Assembly (NCBI GenBank): GCA_937868035.1
Contig: CALMLK010000173.1
Location: 1-5,480 of the forward strand
Reading direction: 5' to 3'
DNA: 5,480 bases
DNA from: an uncultured Alphaproteobacteria bacterium
Lineage (GTDB): Bacteria; Pseudomonadota; Alphaproteobacteria; Rhizobiales; Aestuariivirgaceae
The position numbers and the translations under genes are program-made. The notes below the pieces were generated by a model. It had not been told where the DNA came from. It worked only from the letters and a program-made list of their open reading frames with translations, and did not search any database. Below, piece by piece: positions 1 to 5,306 of the stretch (position 1 is the first letter of the stretch; each line of letters begins with the position of its first letter).

Positions 1-1
1 C

Positions 2-220
2 TCGGGCCTCAAGTCGTATGCCAAGGAAAACTGCCTGCTGGAGCAGGCCTATGTGCATGACGGCTCCAAGACGGTGGCGCAGGCCATCTCCGAAGCCGGC
101 AACAAGGCTGGTGGCGGCGTGGTGCTCAAGGCCTTCAACCGCATGCAGCTGGGCGAGGGCATCGACAAGGGGAGCGACGACTTCGCCGCCGAAGTCGCCA
201 AGATGTCCGGTCAGGGCTGA
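2..220 (+). CDS. tsf: Elongation factor Ts, C-terminal part (5' end outside window)
   Basis: EF-Ts is the cytoplasmic guanine-nucleotide exchange factor that regenerates EF-Tu-GTP from EF-Tu-GDP during translation. Seen here are the last 72 residues, read from base 2 to the TGA at 218-220. The segment LLEQAYVHDGSKTVAQAI matches the conserved family stretch before the C-terminal module (the equivalent of QPFV...SKTVGQLL in E. coli). The closing LGEGIDKGSDDFAAEVAKMS matches the family's C-terminal signature VGEGIEK...DFAAEVA. The gene is cut only by the window edge; there is no internal stop or frameshift. In most bacteria rpsB lies directly upstream, which cannot be checked here. The terminator at 255-282 ends this unit, so pyrH downstream is not simply read through from tsf. 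Identification is firm. Confidence 0.96.
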   Translation, partial: SGLKSYAKENCLLEQAYVHDGSKTVAQAISEAGNKAGGGVVLKAFNRMQLGEGIDKGSDDFAAEVAKMSGQG

Positions 221-254
221 TTGCAGCACTGACTATTCAGTACACTGATTAAGG

Positions 255-282
255 AAGCCCGGTGTTCGCACCGGGCTTTTCT
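255..282 (+). terminator. Intrinsic terminator after tsf
   Basis: A 10-bp perfect stem pairs 255-264 (AAGCCCGGTG) with 269-278 (CACCGGGCTT). It closes on a TTCG loop (265-268) and runs into TTTTCT. It begins 35 bases after the tsf stop. A weaker 5-bp hairpin (228-232 ACTGA with 237-241 TCAGT) lies just upstream. The minus-strand gene ends at 291 and converges on the same stem, whose left flank (TTCCTTA when read on the minus strand) is less T-rich. The element may therefore work in both directions, better for tsf. Confidence 0.88.
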
Positions 283-290
283 GTTGGACT

Positions 291-866
291 TCAGCGACGC
301 CCGAACACGGGCTGGCCAGTCCCGGCACTCACCGTTGCAGCGGGCCGCACATAAGTTGCCTGCACCAGGGGTTCACTCACACGCGGGGGCTCGGCAGCCT
401 GGCCTTGCGCGGCATAGGTGCGGAAATAATCGTCATCGAGTTTGGCGAGCTTGCCGCCCGTAGCCGAAGCTGCACCGCTGTGATCGCCGCCGGTACCACC
501 GGGCGGACCAAAGCGGTTGTCGCCGCCGTCGCCAGTGCAGAACCCGCATTCCACCATCTGCCAGATGCCACCGATGAGCGGCACAAGCAGGATGAATGTC
601 CACAGACCACTCTTGTCCCGGTCGTGGTAGCGCTTCACCGTGGAGGCGATGTTGATCCACAGCCCCGCCGAAACGGCGAGCACGATGATGAGGAAGACTG
701 CTGCATCCGGAACGGGAACCGCTCCATCCGGGCTTCCACCCAGTCCCATGGCCCCCGCCAGCATGCCGAAGCCCACCAGATAGACGACCGGAATGGCGAT
801 GAGTTGCGCCAGCCACCACGAGCCGCGTCCGATGCGCCCCTGGAATCCGAACAGCGTGTGAAGCAT
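291..866 (-). CDS. DUF805 family inner-membrane protein
   Basis: Predicted 191-residue membrane protein of the DUF805 (YhaH-like) family, whose function is not established. Family marks, in order: the N-terminal FxGRIGRxxWW motif (residues 8-18), a first hydrophobic segment (about 19-41), a second (about 55-74), the motif VKRYHDRDKSGLW (77-89) followed by a third hydrophobic segment (about 90-105), and the closing C-x-G-D-G-G-D-N-R-F-G-P motif (110-121). Typical members end soon after that motif. This one carries about 70 extra residues (122-191), rich in Gly, Ala, Thr and Pro and without a domain I recognise, ending in FGRR. The start codon (864-866) follows GGGAG at 877-873 on the minus strand with 6 bases between. 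It is a single gene divergent from pyrH and convergent with tsf, so it is transcribed separately from its neighbours. The family call is firm; the function is unknown. Confidence 0.88.
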   Translation of the reverse strand: MLHTLFGFQGRIGRGSWWLAQLIAIPVVYLVGFGMLAGAMGLGGSPDGAVPVPDAAVFLIIVLAVSAGLWINIASTVKRYHDRDKSGLWTFILLVPLIGGIWQMVECGFCTGDGGDNRFGPPGGTGGDHSGAASATGGKLAKLDDDYFRTYAAQGQAAEPPRVSEPLVQATYVRPAATVSAGTGQPVFGRR

Positions 867-974
867 GGCTTTCTCCCGTGACGGCGGTGATTTTGAGCTG
901 AAAACTCTAAGGCGCTGTTAAGCCCAGGCTGGCAAATGGCTTGAAAAACCGCTGCGGCACCCAAGCGAATCGGG

Positions 975-1002
975 CTGAAAGTGCTAAGCACGCCGCTATA
1001 TT
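975..1002 (+). promoter_or_regulatory. Candidate sigma-70-type promoter for the pyrH-frr-uppS-cdsA operon
   Basis: A -35-like CTGAAA (975-980, four of six matches to TTGACA) is followed by a 16-base spacer and a -10-like TATATT (997-1002, five of six matches to TATAAT). A start near 1008-1010 would leave a 5' leader of only about 12-14 bases before the pyrH ATG, which would still include the weak ribosome site GGGA (1012-1015). The spacer begins with a perfect palindrome, GTGCTAAGCAC (981-991). This is a pattern match by eye in an otherwise GC-rich gap; the -35 is poor. Confidence 0.35.
981..991. promoter_or_regulatory. 11-base palindrome, possible operator
   Basis: GTGCT-A-AGCAC is a perfect inverted repeat with a one-base centre. 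It lies in the spacer between the candidate -35 and -10 of the pyrH promoter. A repressor bound here would block polymerase. I cannot assign it to a known regulator, and a 5+5 palindrome can arise by chance. Confidence 0.25.
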
Positions 1003-1021
1003 TTTGACGTCGGGAACTGCC

Positions 1022-1738
1022 ATGGCCATCACCCACAAGCGTATCCTGCTGAAGATCTCGGGCGAAGTCCTGATGGGTCCGCAGTCCTTCGGCATCGACC
1101 TGCCGACGGTGGAGCGCGTGGCTGACGAGGTGATCGCCGCCCGCAAGACCGGCGCCGAGATCGCGCTCGTGATCGGCGGCGGCAACATCTTCCGCGGCAT
1201 GGCGGGCGCTGCCCGTGGCATGGACCGCGTCTCCGCCGACCACATGGGTATCATGGCCACCATCATGAATGCGCTCGCCATGGAAGGTGTGCTGCGCGGC
1301 AAGGGCGTGGATGCGCGGGTCATGTCCGCGATTGCCATGCCCACCGTCTGCGAAACCTATTCCGCCCACGAGGCCATCCGCCACCTGGAGCAGGGGCGCG
1401 TGGTGATCTGCGCCGGCGGAACGGGACTGCCATTCTTCACCACCGACACGGGAGCCGCGTTGCGGGCGGCGGAGTTGCGCTGCAGCGCGCTCTTCAAGGG
1501 AACGAGCGTGGACGGCGTCTACAATGCCGACCCGAAGAAGGTTCCGGAAGCAAAGCGTTTTAAGACAATCACTTACAAAGACGTGCTCGCCCAGGACCTG
1601 AAGATCATGGACAATGCGGCCATCGCCCTTGCGCGTGACAACGGCCTCCCGGTCGTTGTATTTTCCATCCGGGAAGCCGGAAACGTTGCGCGCGTGCTCA
1701 ACGGCCAAGGCACATTCACGACCATCACCAGAGACTGA
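1022..1738 (+). CDS. pyrH: Uridylate kinase (UMP kinase)
   Basis: Cytoplasmic enzyme that phosphorylates UMP to UDP with ATP, the committed step from de novo pyrimidine synthesis toward UTP and CTP. The bacterial enzyme belongs to the amino-acid kinase fold, is a hexamer, and is typically activated by GTP and inhibited by UTP. Visible motifs: LLKISGEVL (9-17, the nucleotide-binding Lys and Gly), GGGNIFRG (52-59), the UMP-contact stretch [12 protein letters not shown] (73-84), [19 protein letters not shown] (131-149), and [13 protein letters not shown] (161-173). The length, 238 residues, equals the usual size. The frame stays open upstream to a TTG at 941, but the ATG at 1022 begins the conserved N-terminus, so the upstream 27 codons are not counted. 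The ribosome site is weak (GGGA at 1012-1015). It is the first gene of a tight operon; frr starts 15 bases after its stop. Confidence 0.97.
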   Translation: MAITHKRILLKISGEVLMGPQSFGIDLPTVERVADEVIAARKTGAEIALVIGGGNIFRGMAGAARGMDRVSADHMGIMATIMNALAMEGVLRGKGVDARVMSAIAMPTVCETYSAHEAIRHLEQGRVVICAGGTGLPFFTTDTGAALRAAELRCSALFKGTSVDGVYNADPKKVPEAKRFKTITYKDVLAQDLKIMDNAAIALARDNGLPVVVFSIREAGNVARVLNGQGTFTTITRD

Positions 1739-1753
1739 GATCAAGGACCCATC

Positions 1754-2320
1754 ATGGCTGCACCCGCTCCCTTCAATTCACAGGACATCAAGCGCCGCAT
1801 GCACGGCGCCGTGGACGCGCTGAAGCATGATTTCGGCGGCCTGCGCACCGGCCGCGCCTCGGCCACGCTGCTCGATCCCATCCATGTCGATGCCTACGGC
1901 GCCAACATGCCGCTGAGCCAGGTGGCCTCCGTCAGCGTGCCTGAGCCGCGCCTGCTGCAGATCAGCGTCTGGGACCGTGGCCTCGTGATCGCGGTGGAGA
2001 AGGCCATCCATGCTTCGAACCTCGGCCTCAATCCGCAGACGGAAGGCCAGGTGATCCGCCTGCGCATGCCCGACCTGACGCAGGACCGCCGCAAGGAACT
2101 GGTGAAGGTCGCCCACCAGTATGCCGAGAAGGCCCGCGTCGCCGCCCGCAACGTGCGCCGCGACGGCATGGACCAGCTCAAGGCGCTCGAGAAGGCGCAC
2201 CTGATGAGCGAAGACGAACACAAGACCAAGGCTGACGAAGTCCAGAAGTTCACCGACGACACGATGAAAGACATCGACGCGGCACTGAAGGTCAAGGAAG
2301 CCGAAATCATGCAGGTGTGA
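1754..2320 (+). CDS. frr: Ribosome recycling factor
   Basis: RRF works with EF-G after termination to split the ribosome from mRNA and tRNA. The 188-residue product has the normal length (185 in E. coli). Domain I, the three-helix bundle, is formed by residues 1-30 together with about 105-188; domain II is the inserted beta/alpha segment between them. Family marks include GLRTGRASATLLDPI (29-43), the NPQTEGQVIRLRMPDLT stretch (93-109), and ARNVRRDGMD (131-140), whose arginines contact the ribosome in known RRFs. The C-terminus, KEAEIMQV, resembles the E. coli ending KEAELMQF. A good ribosome site, AAGGA (1743-1747), sits 6 bases before the ATG. The pyrH-frr order is widespread in bacteria. 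The TGA stop overlaps the proposed GTG start of uppS, which suggests translational coupling. Confidence 0.97.
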   Translation: MAAPAPFNSQDIKRRMHGAVDALKHDFGGLRTGRASATLLDPIHVDAYGANMPLSQVASVSVPEPRLLQISVWDRGLVIAVEKAIHASNLGLNPQTEGQVIRLRMPDLTQDRRKELVKVAHQYAEKARVAARNVRRDGMDQLKALEKAHLMSEDEHKTKADEVQKFTDDTMKDIDAALKVKEAEIMQV

Positions 2321-3057
2321 GCCGAAGCGCGATGCGTTCCAGCCTCAAGATTCCCCGCCACGCCGCCATCATCATGGATGGCAACGGGCGTTGGGCCGCA
2401 GCGCGCGGACTGCCGCGCTCCGCCGGACACAAGGCCGGGATCGACGCGTTGCGCAACGCCGTGCGCGCCGCCGCCGACATGGGCATCGAATACCTGACGA
2501 TCTATTCCTTCAGCACCGAGAACTGGTCGCGGCCCAAGACGGAAGTGATGTTCCTTCTCGAACTGCTGCGCCGCTTCATCCGGCAGGACGTGGCTGAACT
2601 CCACGCCTCGGGCGTGCGCATTCGCGTGATCGGCGACCGTGAAAAGCTCGAAGGCAGCATTGTCTCCATGCTGGAGGATGCCGAAAAGCTGACCCGCGAC
2701 AACACCAAGCTCAATCTTGTCGTTGCCTTCAACTATGGCAGCCGTCAGGAAATCACCCGTGCCGCCCGCGCCATTGCAGCCGACGTGGCGGCAGGCAAGG
2801 TGGCGCTCCCGGACGTGACACCGGAGCTGCTCGAAAGCCGGCTCGATACGGCAGGCATGCCCGCACCCGATCTCCTCATTCGCACCGGCGGCGAGGAACG
2901 CATTTCCAACTTCCTGCTGTGGCAGTGCGCCTATGCGGAATTCGTCTTCGTGCCCGAATTCTGGCCTGACTTCAGCGCCGAGATCTTCGCCCGCGCCGTG
3001 GCGGAATATGGCTCGCGTGAACGCCGCTTCGGTGGCCTGAAAGTCCAGTCCGCATGA
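2317..3057 (+). CDS. uppS: Undecaprenyl diphosphate synthase (cis-prenyltransferase)
   Basis: Condenses eight isopentenyl diphosphates in cis onto farnesyl diphosphate to make the C55 lipid carrier for peptidoglycan and other surface glycans, at the cytoplasmic side of the membrane. Motifs, numbered from the GTG start: HAAIIMDGNGRWA (15-27) with the catalytic, Mg-binding Asp21; GHKAG (37-41) with His38; YSFSTENW (63-70); FNYGSRQEI (138-146); and LIRTGGEERISNFLLWQ (187-203), with Arg189, Glu193 and Arg195 aligned with E. coli Arg194, Glu198 and Arg200. The product is 246 residues, a normal length. The start is uncertain: GTG at 2317 overlaps the frr stop by four bases (GTGA), while ATG at 2332 would give 241 residues. 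Neither has a strong ribosome site, and both precede the conserved core. The stop overlaps the cdsA start. Confidence 0.96.
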   Translation: MSRSAMRSSLKIPRHAAIIMDGNGRWAAARGLPRSAGHKAGIDALRNAVRAAADMGIEYLTIYSFSTENWSRPKTEVMFLLELLRRFIRQDVAELHASGVRIRVIGDREKLEGSIVSMLEDAEKLTRDNTKLNLVVAFNYGSRQEITRAARAIAADVAAGKVALPDVTPELLESRLDTAGMPAPDLLIRTGGEERISNFLLWQCAYAEFVFVPEFWPDFSAEIFARAVAEYGSRERRFGGLKVQSA

Positions 3058-3905
3058 GCGAGGCACCTCCGGCCCCGGCAGCGGGTGGCGCGAAATGGCA
3101 GGACCTTGGCGTCCGCGCATTCTCCGCGGCCGTTCTCATTCCCGCCGTCCTGCTCGACATCTGGCTTGGTGGATTGTGGTTTGAACTCTTTGCCGCCTTC
3201 CTCGGGATCCTGATGGCTCATGAGTGGACGGTGATCGCCCATGGCCGTTCCACCTCGCAGTTCGCGCTCCATGCACTCGCCGCCCTGTGTGCGGCGTTCC
3301 TGCCCAAGGAGATCGGCCCGCTGCTCACATGCGCCGTGATCCTCGTGATCGCCGCCGTCGCCTATGCCGGGGTTGCTTTCGGCCCCCGTGAGAAATCGCC
3401 GTGGTGCTTTGTCGGCGTGCCCTATGTGGCGCTGCCGGTTCTGGCCCTCGTCGTACTCCGGCATGATCCGCAATGGGGCCTTCACGCCATCATCTGGATC
3501 ATGCTTACCGTCTGGGCTGCCGACAGCTTGGCCTATTTCGCCGGGCGCATCATCGGCGGACCGAAACTCGCGCCGAAGATTTCGCCCAAGAAAACCTGGG
3601 CCGGCATGGGCGGTGCCATGGCCGGTGCGGCCATTGCCAGCGGACTCTATGCATCCTGGGTGGCGCCGTCGGTGCTGCCACTCGTTATTCTCGCTGCCTT
3701 GTTCGCCGTGGTGGAGCAGGGCGGTGACATTCTGGAAAGCGCCTTCAAGCGTTATCACGGCGTCAAGGACTCGGGTCATCTGATCCCTGGCCATGGCGGC
3801 ATCATCGACCGGGTGGACGGCCTCATCGCCGTCACCGTTGTGGCGGCTATCATCGGATTTATCCGCTATGCGCCGTCGGCCGCACAGGGTCTCCTGGTGT
3901 GGTAA
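3054..3905 (+). CDS. cdsA: Phosphatidate cytidylyltransferase (CDP-diacylglycerol synthase)
   Basis: Integral inner-membrane enzyme that joins CTP and phosphatidate into CDP-diacylglycerol, precursor of all major phospholipids. The 283 residues form a series of hydrophobic segments (roughly 22-40, 42-58, 70-83, 90-109, 119-136, 143-165, 184-220 and 256-271). The CdsA signature is complete at 229-255: SAFKRYHGVKDSGHLIPGHG followed by GIIDRVD, with the Lys-Asp pair at 238-239 and the Asp-Arg...Asp of the metal site at 252-255. Upstream, KLAPKISPKKTWAG (171-184) is the second family motif, with Ala183 where many relatives have Glu or Gln. The ATG overlaps the uppS stop (ATGA, 3054-3057), so translation is probably coupled. 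It is the last gene of the tight run that begins with pyrH; no obvious terminator follows, so some read-through to rseP is likely. Confidence 0.96.
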   Translation: MSEAPPAPAAGGAKWQDLGVRAFSAAVLIPAVLLDIWLGGLWFELFAAFLGILMAHEWTVIAHGRSTSQFALHALAALCAAFLPKEIGPLLTCAVILVIAAVAYAGVAFGPREKSPWCFVGVPYVALPVLALVVLRHDPQWGLHAIIWIMLTVWAADSLAYFAGRIIGGPKLAPKISPKKTWAGMGGAMAGAAIASGLYASWVAPSVLPLVILAALFAVVEQGGDILESAFKRYHGVKDSGHLIPGHGGIIDRVDGLIAVTVVAAIIGFIRYAPSAAQGLLVW

Positions 3906-3921
3906 CCATCTTGCCGAAATA

Positions 3922-3950
3922 TTGACGCAAAAGCCCCGCTTTGTAGTTAA
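3922..3950 (+). promoter_or_regulatory. Possible promoter upstream of rseP
   Basis: TTGACG (3922-3927) matches five of six bases of the -35 consensus. With a 17-base spacer the -10 position is AGTTAA (3945-3950), a poor match, so the element is weak or needs an activator. A near-CtrA motif (TTAA, seven bases, TAAA at 3947-3961) overlaps the -10 position. The 99-base gap after a chain of overlapping genes is the main reason to suspect a separate promoter. Confidence 0.22.
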
Positions 3951-3993
3951 GACTTCGTAAACGCGCCCCGCGGCGGGCGGCATTTGTGTCGAC

Positions 3994-4002
3994 AGGAAGA
4001 GG
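3994..4002 (+). promoter_or_regulatory. Ribosome binding site that fixes the rseP start
   Basis: AGGAAGAGG is a strong purine-rich Shine-Dalgarno sequence; its AGGA core ends 7 bases before ATG 4005. The alternative in-frame TTG at 3984 lies upstream of it and has no such site, so ATG 4005 is preferred. Confidence 0.8.
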
Positions 4003-4004
4003 CT

Positions 4005-5141
4005 ATGGAATTGTCATCCCTCGTGAATTTGCCCTTGGGCTACATCTTGCCCTTCCTCGTGGCGATCACGATCATCGTTTTTGTACACGAGTTCGGACAC
4101 TTCCAGGTTGCACGCTGGTGCGGCGTGAAGGTGGAAGCCTTCTCCATCGGTTTCGGCAAGGAAATTGTTGGCTGGGTGGACCGCCATGGCACCCGCTGGA
4201 AGATCTGTTGGCTGCCCCTGGGCGGCTATGTGCGCTTCGAGGGTGATGCCAACGCCGCCAGCATGCCCGGCAGCGAACCCGCCGTTGCACCGCGTGGCCC
4301 CGGCAATTTCCACGGCAAGCCCATCTGGCAGCGCGCCGCTGTCGTGGCGGCAGGCCCCATCGCCAACTTCATCCTCGCGATTGCGATCTTCACCGCGGCC
4401 TATTCGATCATCGGCGTTCCCTATTCGGAGCCACGCGTGGACGAAGTGATTGCTGGTTCGGCGGCCGAAAATGCGGGCCTGAAGCCCGGCGATTTCATCC
4501 GCAAGGTGGATGGCAGCGACACCAAGAGCTTCGGTGCGGTGCAGGAGATTGTCTTCCAGAGCGGCGGACAATCGCTGCCCATCGTGGTTGAGCGCGCCGG
4601 CAGCCTGATCGAATTGACCCTCACGCCGCGTGTCGAAGAGATGCCGGATGGATTCGGTGGCAAGATCAAGGTGGCGCTGATGGGCGTCCGCCACAACCCG
4701 GCGACCGACAAGGCCCTCTACGAGCGCTATTCGCTGCCCCAGGCTTTCGCCAAGGGAATCGAGCGCACCTGGTACATCATTGCCACCACCGGCCACTACG
4801 TCGGCAAGCTGTTCACCGGCAACGAAAGCATCGACCAGATCGGCGGTCCGATTGCCATGGCCAAGGGGGCAGGCGACACGGCCTCTTCAGGCGGCCTCGC
4901 CTTCATCAGTTTCGTGGCCCTTCTGAGCGTCAGTATCGGACTTATTAACCTATTTCCTGTTCCTATGCTCGATGGCGGCCACCTTGCTTTCTACGCCGTT
5001 GAAGCCTTGCGCGGAAAGCCGCTGGGGCCCAACGCCCAGGAGTGGGGATACCGCATCGGTTTCTCCTTTGTAGTCATGCTCATGCTGATCGGAATCTGGA
5101 ACGACGTCGTGAGAATGGTCAGCGTCTATCTGGGCAGTTGA
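4005..5141 (+). CDS. rseP: RseP-type site-2 intramembrane zinc metalloprotease
   Basis: Cleaves transmembrane segments of substrate proteins inside the inner membrane; in the family these include anti-sigma factors after a first periplasmic cut, and leftover signal peptides. The Caulobacter counterpart is MmpA. The 378 residues show a first membrane segment (about 12-27) running into the zinc motif HEFGH (28-32, with Glu29 catalytic), the conserved LPLGGYV (70-76), the membrane segment holding AAGPIANFILA (115-125), one PDZ domain (about 144-210, with GLKPGDFI at 158-165), and a late membrane segment (about 299-318). That segment leads to NLFPVPMLDGG (315-325), whose Asp323 is the third zinc ligand. 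A final hydrophobic segment spans about 351-367. I see one PDZ, whereas E. coli RseP has two. The region between 3906 and 4004 holds no dxr. Confidence 0.95.
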   Translation: MELSSLVNLPLGYILPFLVAITIIVFVHEFGHFQVARWCGVKVEAFSIGFGKEIVGWVDRHGTRWKICWLPLGGYVRFEGDANAASMPGSEPAVAPRGPGNFHGKPIWQRAAVVAAGPIANFILAIAIFTAAYSIIGVPYSEPRVDEVIAGSAAENAGLKPGDFIRKVDGSDTKSFGAVQEIVFQSGGQSLPIVVERAGSLIELTLTPRVEEMPDGFGGKIKVALMGVRHNPATDKALYERYSLPQAFAKGIERTWYIIATTGHYVGKLFTGNESIDQIGGPIAMAKGAGDTASSGGLAFISFVALLSVSIGLINLFPVPMLDGGHLAFYAVEALRGKPLGPNAQEWGYRIGFSFVVMLMLIGIWNDVVRMVSVYLGS

Positions 5142-5164
5142 AACAACGACTTAGTTTCAGTTGC
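5134..5164 (+). other. Long imperfect hairpin across the rseP stop codon
   Basis: Bases 5134-5144 (GCAGTTGAAAC) pair with 5154-5164 (GTTTCAGTTGC) in an 11-bp stem with two G-U pairs (5137 with 5161, 5138 with 5160) and a 9-base loop. The rseP stop (5139-5141) lies in the left arm. No T run follows (ATTAGAGG), so this is not a standard intrinsic terminator. It could stabilise or process the rseP 3' end, or attenuate reading into bamA. Confidence 0.45.
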
Positions 5165-5193
5165 ATTAGAGGAGAAACGGACTAAAAGAGCCG

Positions 5194-5257
5194 TCGCGGA
5201 TCGCGGGCTGATTTGGGAGCTGATTTGCGCCATGGTGAGGTCACAATGGGTCGCAAT
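5194..5257. repeat. Series of short tandem duplications in the rseP-bamA gap
   Basis: Three adjacent pairs are seen: TCGCGGA/TCGCGGG (5194-5207, period 7), GCTGATTTG twice (5207-5215 and 5219-5227, period 12), and GGTC-A/G-CAAT twice (5239-5247 and 5249-5257, period 10). Two of the three periods are not multiples of three, which fits non-coding leader DNA shaped by slippage better than protein-coding DNA. Confidence 0.5.
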
Positions 5258-5306
5258 TGAGGTTCAGGGGTCGGGCTGGGACGCGCGATTCGCCGGAGTG
5301 GGGAGC

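Noticed and set aside
405..881. Plus-strand open frame (158 codons) opposite the DUF805 gene
   Set aside because: The minus-strand frame carries all DUF805 motifs and a good ribosome site; this frame has neither.
941..1021. Upstream extension of pyrH from TTG 941
   Set aside because: The 27 added codons match nothing in the family and would cover the candidate promoter; ATG 1022 gives the normal PyrH N-terminus.
635..1744. Long open frame on the minus strand (369 codons) opposite pyrH and part of the DUF805 gene
   Set aside because: It is antisense to a fully conserved pyrH and overlaps the DUF805 gene in another frame. Its product is rich in His, Arg and Gly without any recognisable family, as expected of a shadow frame in GC-rich DNA.
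1894..3120. Minus-strand open frame (408 codons) opposite frr and uppS
   Set aside because: It is entirely antisense to two well-identified genes, with no family resemblance and no reason for a promoter inside the operon.
3910..3941. Heat-shock (RpoH-like) promoter, CTTG followed by CCCCGCTT
   Set aside because: The spacing between the two parts (17 bases) is too long for the usual RpoH arrangement and the -35 match is partial.
2931..3983. Minus-strand open frame (350 codons) opposite cdsA
   Set aside because: Antisense shadow with low-complexity, charged composition; the sense strand has the complete CdsA signature.
4014..4796. Minus-strand open frame (260 codons) opposite rseP
   Set aside because: Antisense shadow of a conserved protease gene; composition follows from the third-position GC of the sense strand.
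5174..5195. ECF/RpoE-like promoter before bamA (GAAAC then CGTC)
   Set aside because: The spacer of 13 bases is shorter than the usual 16-17 and the -35 core is incomplete, although envelope-stress control of bamA would make sense.
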